Source of the DNA: Apostichopus californicus
Taxonomy: Eukaryota; Echinodermata; Holothuroidea; Aspidochirotida; Stichopodidae
Length of the DNA stretch: 60,474 nt
NCBI GenBank assembly: GCA_020650975.1
Contig: JAIPMN010001727.1
Location: 17,776-78,249, forward strand
Direction of reading: 5' to 3'
The notes beneath the pieces were generated by a model. That model saw only the letters and a program-made list of their open reading frames with translations. It was not told the DNA's origin and ran no database searches. Shown piece after piece: positions 11,282 to 25,123 of the stretch (within the stretch, counting starts at the first letter, position 1; each line of letters starts with the position of its first letter). A program made the position numbers and the translations under genes.

Positions 11282-13555
11282 CTCTCAGGGGTGACATTTC
11301 TTCCCGTCATCCGACTCTAGAGACACAAACATCTTTGGGATTAACGCTGAAAGATATTGTCAGGGGGCAGGATTCGATTGTTCTTAACATTGTGACTGCA
11401 GAATTCCCTGTCGTCAAATGAAAGCCAAATCCGGGCGGCATGTTTTGTCACTAGTATATATGCATATATTAATGAATGCATTATCATCTTTTACCAGTGG
11501 AGTAAAAGCAACGTGTCTCTCAATATGATTTTGAAAAAAAAGACCCGCGTAAGTTCTTTATGCATGCTCCTCATTTCTTTATCGAAAGAGGAAACAGAAG
11601 CTCCTTATGACCAAATTAATTTTCACAAACTCTGGAATGGGTAGTTCAAAGGATGATAAACATAATATTCAATGGAGTTAATAGAGTCCAATTTCAAAGT
11701 ATATCACAGGGTCAAAAAGCATATCCATTTCTCTCCCCTGTCCTGGCCCGTGGATAAAACTTATTGGGGAGCACAATTGTTGACCAATGTCCATCCTGGT
11801 GAGAGGTCTAAGGGAAGGGTCTAAAGGGTGGTCATCCCTTCCCTTTCAGAATTTATGTTTTGGGAGGGGGGGGTGCTTTGATGACAAAATGATTGGTTAA
11901 TGATTAGCAAAACTAAATTATATAGTACAATTTTAAATATGTCCACGGGTATGACCCTCTTTTATGGTCTCTTTGGATAGAGCAATGAAAATTGGAAAAG
12001 CTTAGTTTTTGCTAAAGCTGTATGCACACAACTAAATAAAGCATTTTTTTGTAATCCATATAACAAGATGTGATATCTTTATTTCAAAAAGAAACAAAGC
12101 AAAAATTTTTTGAATTTCAATAATGGAATATTGCCATCTAGCAATAATGGAATACTGCCACCATCTAGGTGGATTTCTCATTTTACATAAGGCCACCAGA
12201 AATTTCCTATTTTTTCCCCTTTTTTTGTGTCAGTATATGTTTGTTTTAGTGGTGGAACAGATTAAGATGAGCCTTAACATTGGAAAAACATACATATCCA
12301 GGAGGGATTAAAATAATTTATTTGAAAATTCAATAATTAAATTTGTGTACTTAGTCAAACTCTTTCATGTTCAACATTGCTGATTTGTTTTTGAAAATCT
12401 GTTAGGAAAATAGGTTTTTTTTTCTTCAATGATAGTATATCATATATGTGCAGATCATCAAGATACAATAGCATTTTTTTGTGTAATATCAGATGTATAG
12501 GGACTTACAGTACTGATATACACTGGATTGTCTTAAATAAAGTATAGGTAACCTGTGTTTATTCGTTTACCCTTTTAAGTTGCCCATTTCTGGTCATTTA
12601 TTTACCTTGTATGGCTATTAAGCTTTTAATTATTTTTGTTTTCACATGTAGTAGTTCTCTGCTATATGGACTGCTGTACAGTAGATTGACAGTACACTGA
12701 CATTGCAATAGTAGAGATATTAACAGACATTGTGTTAATAATGATGGAGGTTCTAATGTATCTTGATCTGGGTTCATTTGTCCAATGTAATTATACAGTA
12801 CTTACTAGATGACTTTTATTTGAGGCCTGAACTAGGAAGCTACCCGCCTATTGTTCATACATTGAAACGCTGCGTTATACTGAAGTTCCTGGAAGAGCTC
12901 AGTATATTCATATGTGTGGTGTATGAAATTACTTACAGGCATAGGCATAGCCCAACGGAAATGTTCTATCATGAAAAATTCATCAGACCCAGTGCAATAT
13001 TAATACTATTCTAAAAGTCAGTCTTTCTAGATATGACCTCGCTGATTGGTTTGTAATTAGTGGGTAAAAAAAAAGAATGATTAGCAAGTAGAAATAAATC
13101 TGTTATTAGGCCAGCCAATTGTTCAATATTCTTTTGGACACTACCTCAGCTGAAGAACTTGCGCCCCCTCCCAACCCAGTGAATTTCATCATAATAATTC
13201 TGAATCCGAACAGGCATCAAAAGAGTCTCATAGGTGCAAATGCTTTTGAGATGGTTCTCCAGTCCTGGATTTGTTATAAAGATAATTATGGATGTTTCCA
13301 AAATTCAGAAAAAAAAAAAAAATGGAATTTGTAGAAAAAATATTTTCCTTGAAGTTAAAGTCTTTCTACATTTCCCAGACATTGGAAATGGTGGTGATGA
13401 GACCAATTGGCTTTTTCCTTTGTGCTGGAAATTAAGGTACTGTACAGTAGGTTTGAATGATTGAATATTTATACAGTATGACTTTGAAGTTTATTTGTGG
13501 ACTGAACTAATGATTTTACTCTTTCATTTGCCTAAATGACTAGAATGTATGTATA

Positions 13556-13942
13556 CAGGGGGGTAGGAAGCTTCCAAAAAGTGGTGGGGGGGGGCACAAC
13601 ATCAGAGGGGCACTTTCTCATTCCACAACCCCCACTCGTTATGCTTTAAACCGATACACACCGGACATATCACTTATAATGTGTTAGTATGCTATCAATA
13701 CTATTTATTGAGATTGTTTATTGTTAATTCGTGCTACAAAAAGATATGGGATGCCATTTTGAAAATAGCATGTACAGACATGGATGTAAAAATAAATAAT
13801 TAAAATAACATATTGAAATTAAGATATCCAAAAGACAGTTCTTCATCAAAAGGGCACATTTTATTTGCAGTAGGGCACATTTGCTATTTTGGAAAAAAGT
13901 GGGGGGCACGTGCCCCCAGTTCCCCCAGCTCCTATCCCCCTG
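13556..13942. mobile_element. Non-autonomous hAT-type MITE with 8-bp TSD
   Basis: A 387-bp element bounded by imperfect terminal inverted repeats: CAGGGGGGTAGGAAGC at the left, and at the right the reverse complement of CAGGGGGATAGGAGCT. Both termini are flanked by the identical 8-bp TATGTATA (13548-13555 and 13943-13950). CAGGG termini and 8-bp target-site duplications are typical of hAT transposons. It has no transposase frame. An internal copy of the GGGGCAC/GTGCCCC motif extends the inverted-repeat character inward. Confidence 0.85.
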
Positions 13943-14765
13943 TATGTATATAGAATCCCCTCCCTATCTTCCATCTGCCCTTCCCTTGCTGATGTTATTG
14001 TAGCCACAGGTTCTTGAACTAAAGATGGTTGTTAATTCTGATTGAAATTTAGTGAGAAATTATAACGATTGAAATTTGTGGTTGAAATGGTCGTATAGCG
14101 AGAGCCATCTAGCAAGAGCTGCTGCATACATATATCTTACTTGATGTATGATAGATATGTACTGCAGGGCTTCTAACCCTGAGGGGATTGAATTCAATCC
14201 TCTTCTAATCCAAAAAGCTCTTTGTCCAATTAAAATTTGGTTTTGATAATATCCCAGTCACTGAATTTGTATTTTCCAATTCTTTATTTGCATAATATTG
14301 AGATCTTTGAATATTTTAGTTTACATGGTAAAGCTATAAACAAACAAGCAAACAGACAGACAGACATACCTATCTTATCATATATTTCTTTATATAATTG
14401 CATCCTCACTATAATCATGATGTAAACACAATTATTTTTTTCTTATATATGGTCACATCATCATGTCAGTATATCAACACATTGAACTTTCACATGTTTG
14501 TTATAATGAAACAACATTAGTCTCTGAACATTCCCATGTGTGTTATAATGCAATAACATTAGTCTCTATATGAGTTTACAACAATAAACATGTGCTCAAG
14601 TGTAAAATATGATTTTTTTTGTTTTTGTTACCTTTCATGAGAGCACTCAACTAAACAGCATGCTGCAATACAGTTTTATCAAATGTTGTCCTTTGTTTGT
14701 TTGCTGCCTTGCATATCCTCATTTCCATCATCTGGCTAAAATTGTGAATTTCCATTGGGATATTG

Positions 14766-15033
14766 TCACATTCACCCCCCCCCCCCCAGTGTGTAAGCAT
14801 GAAATCAACAAATGGACAGAGGAAACTTTCTTGCCACTGGACAAAAACTGATGTTTATTACTTTTTTTTTGTCTTTAATTCCCCTTTTTTTCCCTTACAA
14901 GCTGTAAATTAAATTTTCCATGCACACCTTATTCAATTCATGTTGAAACTGTTTTAGGACGTTTCATTTTTTATGACAGCTGTATAAACTTCTCCTAAGG
15001 CATTGGAAGTGACTGAAGGGGGGCCCTTTGGGG
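14766..15033 (+). repeat. Left copy of gap-flanking duplication
   Basis: Starts TCACATTCACCCC... and runs to the N gap. The same sequence, with small substitutions and indels, restarts right after the gap at 15044. Differences include TTGCCACTGG versus CTGCCACTGG and CATGCACACC versus CATGCAGTGCCACC, which is the level expected for two alleles. Confidence 0.9.
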
Positions 15034-15043
15034 NNNNNNNNNN
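15034..15043. other. Assembly gap (10 N)
   Basis: Ten unknown bases. They separate two near-identical ~270-bp copies, so the gap probably joins two haplotype-specific contig ends, not true adjacent sequence. Confidence 0.99.
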
Positions 15044-15317
15044 TCACATTCACCCCCCCCCCCCCCAAGTGTGTAAGCATGAAATCAACAAATGGACAGA
15101 GGAAACTTTCCTGCCACTGGACAAAAACTGATGTTTATTACTCTTTTTTTGTCTTTAATTCCCCTTTTTTTCCCTTACAAGCTGTAAATTAAATTTTCCA
15201 TGCAGTGCCACCTTATTCAATTCATGTTGAAACTGTTTTAGGACGTTTCATTTTTTATGACAGCTGTATAAACTTCTCCTAAGGCATTGGAAGTGACTGA
15301 AGGGGGGCCCTTTGGGG
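15044..15317 (+). repeat. Right copy of gap-flanking duplication
   Basis: Repeats 14766-15033 from TCACATTCACCCC to GGGGGGCCCTTTGGGG, then continues into unique sequence (CCTCATCATC). Probably the second allele of the same locus. Confidence 0.9.
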
Positions 15318-15484
15318 GCCTCATCATCTACTCAGCTGATTCAGATAGTGAGATTGCTTGCTGTTATAAAACTTACAGATGTGACAGAAATACCAAGCTG
15401 TGTATGATGATGAAGATGATACCTAGCTACAGTCTCTTCATGCCATTGCTCAAATTATGAAAGAGGAGGGGTTGAGTTGAGTTT

Positions 15485-15660
15485 GATATATTTTGATATA
15501 TATGTATATGTATATGTATGTATATATGTATATGTATATCTAGATGTATATCTAGATGTAGATGTAGATACAGATACAGATATATAGATGTACGTGTACG
15601 TGAAGCCCACGCGCACACATACACATACACACATAAATATACATATACATATATATATGA
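15485..15660. repeat. TATG/TATC/CACA microsatellite cluster
   Basis: Runs of ATATGTATATG, then TAGATGTATATC and TAGATGTAGATG units, AGATACAGATAC, and an ACACATACACAT tract. It accounts for the minus-strand open frames with alternating Tyr/Ile/His, which are not genes. Confidence 0.9.
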
Positions 15661-17176
15661 TTAGTTTGCAGTTCCTACACATCTACAGTGGATAGGTAGG
15701 CTTAGACTATATCCCTGGATCTGTTATAATATCACACTATGGTGTGGAATGTGCATATGTACATCATATCGCATTGCTTTAGGCTTTATATGAAACTGTA
15801 CACAGCTATACACAGCTATCAAGAACTTATGTCATTCCCTGCTTTATACCAAATTGTAATCTACATACATAATTGCAGCTATCACAGAACATCGATTCTT
15901 GATGTTGACTGAACTGCAACATTATTCATGGATTACATTTATCAAGAAAAACTGATTTCTGCCTTAGATTAAATTACACATAGTATACATACATGGATAC
16001 AAAGCTCTATCTAGAACAATATCATTCCTGCTCTATATCAAACTTTACACTACATGTATGGACATACAGCTATCACGAACATTGCATGATTCCTGCTTAA
16101 GGTAAGCTGTACACAGTATTCATCAATACATCTATCCATAACATGAATGTGAATCCTGTGACGACAAACTACATACTACAAACCTACAGCTTCCTACATA
16201 TAACACACAGAATTCTTCACACCCCCCCCCCCCTCCCACTCCTTCCCCCTAAAGTTTCATCCTAGTCTGTTTTAATTTCCTTTGTCAAATATTTTGAGTT
16301 TTCTTTTTTTATTAGTATTATTATATTTTAAATTCCCTCCCCCCAGATTTAGATTTTGTAGTTTGTAAGGCTGGTATTAATACGGGCTGCATGTTTTATT
16401 CATCGCTGCTTTTTGTCATTCTGTTGAATGAACACGAAGAGTATACATACGTACACTATTATATGTGCAATCACGTTGTGAGCTCCTCCTCTGCATTCAC
16501 GATAGGAATCGCCCTACTTTTCCGGGGTGTAATTTAAGATCTCAGAAGCTGTTCCCATAATAACTCCTCGCTCTCTCTCTGTCTCTGATTAAAGAGTAAT
16601 GCTTAGTATTAAAACCTCTGCACGCTAGATGTGAAATGAAAGATATATATACTTTACATGCTGTGTGAGACCTCTTCTGTTAGTTACAGCAGAAATAACT
16701 TTGATAGATAGGCATCTAGTACATACAACACTTATTTCTTCACGATGAAAAATCAACAACTTTCAAACAGTTTCAACTAATTACCAATTACCATACTTTG
16801 TATTAGCATGAGGTAACATTCTAGGTCAAGTGAAATACTCTGGTATTAAAGTTACTTCTTTTTTTTTTAAGAGGGATGTCCAGTTTTTGAGTATTTTTTC
16901 AGGCTTCTTTGGAACCCTGTAAAGCAATCTATATTAATTTGAGTAGATGATGCTAGTGGGATTTTTCTTAGTGGAGCAGTGCTCTGATTAATTTAGTGGA
17001 AGATAGAGTGAAAAGAGTAAGTATAAAGGGTGATAGATGACAAAGTCTGGGCAGACAGAGTTGTTGCATCTGCAGAATGAAGTGAGCTTCTAAAGTTATA
17101 CTGATATAACATACATTTTGGTAACCTTATAAGATGATGGGCAGGCCTGATTTCACCTGGGGAGAGTCTTAGTATT

Positions 17177-17339
17177 ATTTACTTCGCTCCCCGCTTACCT
17201 GTCTCCCCACAACATTCGCACCTCATTCTACCGTGTCTAGTATGCCCTGGTAATCTTTTAACACTGTGCACCCTCAGTGACCTGCCACTTCCTGTCAATG
17301 CCCTTCCTTCTCATTCTACCATCCAAAGTGTTTACTCAT
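17177..17339 (+). repeat. Dispersed repeat family C, young copy
   Basis: 163 bp, ungapped match to 7386-7548 with 4 differences and the same ends, which indicates recent mobilisation or gene conversion. Flanking sequences differ from those of the other copy, so this is dispersal and not a segmental duplication. Confidence 0.85.
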
Positions 17340-20300
17340 GAAAAAGAAAAAAAATCTGTCTATGTTGTTGCTTGAGATCAGATAAGTGCCAAAGTTAAAG
17401 AAGAAGGGGTGAACACCATCCTAGTCCCTATCTCCCTGCCTCCTACCACCATATCCCCCATCTTTATACAATTAATGAAATGTATCATAGAAGAGGCATA
17501 GTCTGAGGTATATATGAGATTGATCGTAAAAGAGATGCAAAAATTTTACTCAAAGTACAGATGACCTTTAAGCCTACTTGTCCTCATTGTAAACCACCCC
17601 AGTTTGCAAAGATCAGCTCATTAAAAGTTTTCCAACATAACCATAATTTTAGTTTAAAATTGCTTCAATCCACTAATTATACCTGTGTAAAACGTGCAAG
17701 ACTTTGTGTGGTAGGTTTGCTCAATGAGTTTACAATCATTAGAGAGCAGAACCACATGAACGAAGGTGATTAGGATTATTATTGTATCCGTTTCATCTAA
17801 GTATCATCATCACCATGTACCTCTCTCCAGGCATCTCCTCATGCATCCTCGAGATTCCCTCTTTCATTTAAACTCATATACGTCAGGAGGAGCAACTACT
17901 GTAGCATTTGGCCTCCCTCATTTCCCCGTTCATCCAGTAAAATAACGTGACAAAATTTAACGATAAAGGCAACTTTTTTGGGGTTTTACCTGTAAGTAAA
18001 TCTACAGCCTAACAGTGGTTAGGCTTGTGTTTTTCTTGTGTCTTCCCTGTATTGGTTAACAGTTTGATAAACGTATCATAAGTATTATGCAATTATATTG
18101 TATGAATGGCATGCAAAGATTTCATACTATTCACTGGCAATTAATTTCCTGCTGATACATGTCATTGTAGCCATTCGTCTAATGCGGCCTGCACCGCTTA
18201 CTAATTGAATGAGGTTGTCTTTGGGCATCCAGAAATGTGCCTGACAGGTTTTGGTGGGGGTATTGCAAAATTTGAAATGTAGAAAGTATGACACCAGCCA
18301 CATCTACTACCAAGTTGCTCATGAGCAAGGTAAGGCAGATTTTCAAACAAAATGTAACAGTTTTGTAGTGTTCTGTGGGATATTTAAAACCTTCTAAAAT
18401 GATCATGTGTGTATTTCAAGAAAAAATTACAGTCGCTGAAGGTTGTATTGTTTTAAACAAAACTGCTGGAAACTTTGGTACTTTCAGGCTAGTGGAGATT
18501 ACAAATTTAAAAGAAAAATTGGTGGAATTTGATATTTCTGGCAAAAAGCAAGGGATAACTAATTAAGTTTTTTTAATTATCAATAATGAAGGGGCAGATT
18601 AATTGTTTGATTCATAAGATCTGATGTAAAAACCAACCCGAAGATGATTTTTGTTTTACTTCAGAGGTCTCCTTTTCTTGGTTCATGATAAAAATTAGTT
18701 ACACTCTGCAATGTCTCACCTAAACTTCATATAATTCCCCCCCCCCCACTTATTTACAAAATTCTCTCATGGAAATAAAAAATTTCTTCTTGTATGACAC
18801 TATACCATAGTTGCATATATGCTAATTTCTTAACCAGAAGCCAAATCAATCCACCATGCCACATTCTTTATAAGGAGATTGTTATTTTACAATATGTTGT
18901 GGCATATCTTTGTGGTCGGGAAGTGGAAATTCATATGCTAGAGATATTTTGTGTTAGATGTCTTGTAATTTTGTGGTTTCAAAGATGGGGATAGATGGGA
19001 GTGAGTCATTGAGCGAATGTGTCTGATATGTCTGTTGAAGTAAGAGAAGAAAGACAGCTGTTTGCAGAGACTGTACTTACCGCAATCTTGTAAAATCCAG
19101 GGCAACTTTTTTGCACTGTAAACTTGTATTAAACTGCATTTTAGGTGCTATAACACAAAGCCTAGATGGGGGGGGGGGGTACTTATAGGAGACACAAACC
19201 CATCAACCATCTCTGGCCTATTTGAGTAGAGTCATGAAAACATTCTCCAAACAGCTAAGGAAAATGTTATTCCATATGAGAGATATGACAGATGCTGAAG
19301 ACTTCATCAGGTCCAACCATGATATCAGCCAGCCATACATATATGTGTGCTTCAGTTATTGATATTATTTAGTGTTCATTTGCTGTAATGTAGATTGGAT
19401 TTTGACAAATGTTAATCTAAAATATCAAACCTCAATACATGAACTTTATAACATTCTACCTTGAAAATATGAAAGGAAAACAACTTAGAGAAGCAAAATG
19501 ACTACTACCAGACACTACCCAAAAAACCAAATATTTCTTAGCTCTTTTTATAGGGGAGTTGTTGATCACAAAAGTCTTTTTCATACAAGCCTAAGATGGA
19601 GCATATCGTTTGGTTTGAGTCCCCTTTAAACTTAATTCTAAGTATTATTTTGTTTCGCAAAGAATAATTTGATAAATGATCTCCAAAACCAAGTCCTTAA
19701 ACATATATGGTGAGTCAGGCTAAGTTTGTTACAAATTGTGATTCAGTGGGAGAATTTTTTTTTTTTACGAACCCCAATCGTGAGACATGAAGCCATCCAT
19801 CACACAGTGTAGACACATCCTATGAGATTGTATATAAAACAGATGGAGAGACCATTACATAATTGATCAAAGACATTAGTGAAGGTCTGTCAGATCATAT
19901 GTATCACAGATGAAATTATAACCGCGCATACTTTGTTTTGAACCGTTGATATCTTTAATATGACACATTGGGATTGGGATGGTGTGATGGAGGCTGTTTA
20001 TGTCCCATGAAGTGGTGAATAATACCACTTAATCGTTATTTTTATAACATTAATGCCAACAATTGTAAGTATTTAAGTTTTATAGCCTTGTGTGTCCAGG
20101 CTTAACATAACAGCTAATTTGCATAAAAATTTTACAATAAAGGGAAAATTATTTTTTTTTGCAATTGTAGCAAACAGGGGAAGACACTGAAACTTCTCAT
20201 ATTGCTTGAGACCTTCTGATGGTGTATGAGTGTTACACTTGAGAGTTGGTGTTAACTTTTCGATTACACCCCATATTTTGGTCCTTAACTTTACTCATGT

Positions 20301-23300
20301 ATAAATGACATGGCATAATGATAACAGGGAAGATGAGGTTTCAGCAAGCTGTCAAATTGTACTTCAGTGTTAGCTAAGTTCTTTTCTTTCAATCCGTATA
20401 ACATGTTATACTTCATAAAGAATCTGGTATGTGAAAAGGTTAGTGTTTGACTTGGTACTAGTTAGGACGTAAAGTTATGCAATTTATTTTGCGAATTACT
20501 TACGCTGCTTCTCTGAAGACATCATTATGTTGTCTTAAAATAGTCCCTCACTTTATTACAGTCTGTTGAATTTGTTACGAACCCTGGTATCCTGACACAC
20601 ACCGTCAAACAATTTTTGTGAACTCTTCCAATGTAAAAGTGATCCATCTTATGAAGACACATTTCCTGGTTCATATATTGCATTATAGCCACCTAGTGTA
20701 ATGACAGTTAATTGTGTGTGAAATCCAGTGCAGCTTTACAATCCCCAAAAAAAACCTTCAAGTGTGAATAAAAAAATTTGAATTTGTAGAAAAATATTAA
20801 AATTAAAAAACTGACTTCAACTACTGCTACTGGATGTCAATTGACAGTCAGTTTAACAGACATCTATCAAAAAATAGAAAAAGAAAGTTGTTTAACATGA
20901 CATTATGTTGCGGGAGGGATTGTAGTAATGTAGTGCTAATTGACAAGGGAAAACTGTAACCAATTATCACCCTGGACTGCAAAGTCTAAAACCAGGGAAA
21001 GAGAGAAAAACAGAAGCTCTTTCCCAGCGTAAACTCAATTATGTGAACTCAAGTGAAGAATTTAACTGATGTACTTGAAATGCCGAAAAGGCCCCCTGCA
21101 AGAGATGTTTCTGGAAACTTGTCATGTTGATTTCATTAACAATTGTCGTATGCTTGTTGACCTTGTGCAAACAACCAACGGCTGTCATAATAAACTCTGC
21201 AGAATGCATTTATGCGTTTTTTCGCCAATTTCCATGCTGTGTATGTACATTGGTCCAGAGGGTTTTTTTCTCCATGGCTTAAAGTAGGTTCCATGAATGC
21301 ACTCCTTCTCACGGGTAATCAAATGAAATGATTTTGACAACTTGTTCAACGCCATATCTCCCCAGTCATGTAACCACACAAGACTGTAAATACATTTTAA
21401 ATATACATGGATTGATAACTTATCTGTCGAGAACATTTAAGGACTAATAATCTGCTATACATTTTCATCTTTCCCGTTTGGGCATATAAACTTATTTTTT
21501 GTTTTTTGGCAAGATGACCGGTTTTGTCGTAAGAGCTCTAAGCCAGTTGAGATGACATGTTTTAATGTCATGTTCTATGCATATGTACAGAGGATTCAGT
21601 TGTTGCATATAATTTGCCAACAGACGTGACAGCTGAAGTTAATCAGTACAAGGGCTTCCGTATAGACAACATAATTTAACGATGTCATTGACATCCCCAC
21701 CAGCTTCTTCTCAACGTGTGTTTTGTTTTCCAATTACTCGACTGCAAAGCCAGTTCCTTTTCTACCTAGCCCAGCCCCTCAGATTCCTTTAATTCGCATT
21801 TGTTATGTTGCCTCTTATGCTCGTGATCTTTCCTCCAAGAATACTGATTTATTGTTGAAGACTCTCTCAGGGGAGAGAGGCAGAATGCTACAAGTGCATC
21901 CACCGTATGCAGAATGCCTCGCAGATAGATCCACAGTTATGTGCAAGCTCAATCGACAAGATCCTCCTCGTAAAGTTTGTAAAGCCATATGTCTCATTCA
22001 CATTATGCAATACCAAAGTCTCCGGTCACAGAACAGAAAAAACAAGGAAAAAAAGTGAATGTTTCTCAAAGATTTGTAGCTCTTTTTTTCTTGTGTTAGT
22101 TACTTGTAAACAAAGCTGCCATAAATCGTGAAGCAGGGATGCAGGTTTTTTTTACTGTCTTAAAAACCTGTTGGTTTTTCCGACAGTTCAGTCAATCATG
22201 GATTCTTTCAGGCTGGGCACAAATTGATTGAAGTTGTTCAAGAGGATGTTTTGACACTATCAGCAAGATGTTTGGGAGAAGAGAAGTTTGTTCCTCCATC
22301 AGTATTGCAGTGGAGGTATTTATGGATCTGAGTTGAGTTTAACGTTCACCCAGTGCCCACTCACCACGGGAGTCTGTCCTTTATTGATAATTTGACTTAC
22401 TCAGCCGTGTTCTGGAGGAGAATAACTCTGCTTGCTTAATATAGAGCACAGATTTGCTGATGGTTGTTTGGAAGATGACAATTTAGCTAGCGTGAATTAT
22501 TACATCATCAACTTGAGAGGGCTGAGTAGTCGTACGCTGAGGAGCCTACTGTTTGCCAGTGGATGCTTCAGAATTGGTCTTGGAGCTGTTCTGTTGCAGA
22601 ACCACTCTTGAACGACACTACTTGAAAAACAGGAAAAAGGAAAGAAAATTGGGACAGCATGTAGCCAAAGCAGTCTGAATTTAATTTTGGAGCTATTTTT
22701 GTAGCTTGAATTGAGAGATGTTTGCCAAGAATGATATTTGGAGTAATATTTATCAGTGGAAATTGGTTTGATGTTCGTCACGTACAGTACATAGTCGGTA
22801 CAGTTGATTTGTTAGGTTTAGGTCGGTAATTGTTCTGGAAAGTTTATCGGTAGCCGAATGCCGTCATGAGTAAATGGCTCTCTCTCTATAGCTTTCTAAT
22901 AGTCTGGATGTTTTTCGGTTTATTTGATGTTGTGCAAATGCCAGCAAACAGGAAGCAATGGTCCATTGTGTATGAAATGGCAGGAACTTTTTAACTTGTG
23001 CTCATTCATTCTATGACAATGCTGTGCGTGATTTGTGTGTAGCCTAAATGCAGGCTGTGTTTTTTAAGTTTATGATATGAATGCATTTGTTACATACCTT
23101 GAAGCTTGGAGGGGATCTGGCAGCCGTAACAATCTGTTTAGAGATCCAGTAGCTGCCGTCTATCAACGGCTATCTCAGGTAAGTTAGTGTCTATCAAAAA
23201 AAAAAAAATGTTTGCTCTACCGTTGCAAATTATAATTACACATATGTGGTTCAGCTGTTTATAGCTGTGTTAACTGCCAATTACTTACATGTATAATTGA

Positions 23301-24987
23301 TTCTACATGTTAAAACTATAGTCGTGTTCGTAATTGGAACTGTGTGGCCTTGAATTGGGATCTATGGTAGTGAACGTTTCTTGGGTTGTATGTTATGTGA
23401 TTAAACTAAATAAATTAGAGGTTGAAAGTTTGAAGTTTTCTTTATTTTACACTGAATATCATACCTGTAACGTGGGGTACGTATAGGTCCAGCAGCATGC
23501 ATTCTTGATCATTTTTAAATTTATCCAACTGTAGGATTGTATTGACTTTTTACAGCTCAGATACAATAACATGCATAAAAGCAGCTGTTTTGTATTTGCA
23601 AAATTATGCTCTGCCCTCTATCCTCCTCCTTCCCCCACTTACCCCCCACTCTCCCCTCTCCAAACTTAAAGGAAAATGGGAGTACATTGATCATAACAAA
23701 ATATTTATTGCAAGTTTGCAGCAGTGCGTTTTAGTTTGATAAAGTAGTGCTTTCCAATTAAAAATGAAAAATTTCATCTAGCCACAAACCAGGGAGTTGC
23801 TATGGAACATAACAACCCCCTGCCCAAACCAATGAACATCTTCATAACTGATCTAGATCTAGCTGAATTTTAATATAGCATTCTGGGCTGTCATGGTTGT
23901 CATGGATTAGGCTAGCTGTATGATATATTGCACCCCTATAAGCACGTTGCTTAGGGTTATATCCCAAATCATCTGTCTGTCATGTAAAGTTAGGTATCTC
24001 AACAAGGTTTCATGGCATTGTCATGTTAGCAGTGACTACATGTCTCTGTTTATACGTAGCTCCTTACTTACATGTCTTCACATTACTAATGCATTCCCAT
24101 TGACCATGCACTATAGTCTTAGAAATAGGTAATACTTTGATCACTACATGTTGAGATTTATTTACTCTTATGAGGGCAATGAATATTAGAAGTGAATTAG
24201 AAAGAGAATGGGATGGTTTAAAAGGACAGACCAGAACTATTATGTTAGTAATCGAGAGATTTTTTTTTTGGGGGGGGAGGGGCATTTTCAGGATTCCAAT
24301 GAAATTCTGATGTGTCAGGGAGGGGGGGGGGGGCAGAGTTTGATCATTATGAGTTTGCAATGTTTAATTACTGGACAGTAGTCTGAGTACTGTTCATGTA
24401 TTATTGGCCAGCAAGCTCCTTATAATCTTACTTACCATTGATGTATCTTTAGTAAATTAAAAACTAAATGTGACTGATCATTGTTTCTGCTTTAAAACTA
24501 GAACATGAAGACCTCCCCAAACAAGAGAACTGTTTGGGTGGATATGGGGGAGGGGGAGGGGATGGGAGAATCATAGATTACCATAAGTACTGCATTAATT
24601 GCAAACAGTAGCAATGGGTGAATGAAATTCAGGTGCTTACTTAAATTCATGCAGCTCTGTGAATTGATCATGTATGGTATTTATAAACTGGGACAGTATC
24701 AACCTACTGTAGCGAGGTGTATCTGAGGAAATTATGATATTTTATATCCAGTACAAAGGTGTTGCCCTTCCATAATTTAGCAGCTATTTTTGTTGTTAAA
24801 ACCATTATTTGTCAAACATGAAGTTTATCACTTTGAATAAAAAATGTCTTATCATTATCAGTGTCCATACACTTTACAGTTTGATTTTGTAACATGTATT
24901 TACGTTATGTATAGTATGATTTTAAGGACTTTACCGTGGTCCAAGATTATTAAGCATCTCATTGGGCAACCAAATCTGTTCTAAAGG

Positions 24988-25123
24988 TGCATGGTGTTGT
25001 TGTTTATAAGAGAGCAATAATTTACACCATTGTCATTGTTTAATCTGATAAAAGAAGGTGGTGTTGTTGTTGTAAGAGAGCAATAATTTACACCATCGTC
25101 ATAGATTAATCTGATAGAAGCAA
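24988..25123. repeat. Two-copy tandem duplication, ~67-bp unit
   Basis: TGGTGTTGTTGTT...TAAGAGAGCAATAATTTACA then CCAT(T/C)GTCAT and TTAATCTGATA(A/G)AAG occurs twice in succession. Confidence 0.85.

Noticed and set aside
15427-15682. Minus-strand Tyr/Ile/His-rich proteins
   Set aside because: They are translations of the TATG/TA microsatellite cluster.
21723-22058. 111-codon open frame as a gene
   Set aside because: No recognisable domain; it sits inside the 17.8-kb intron and overlaps unrelated frames on both strands.
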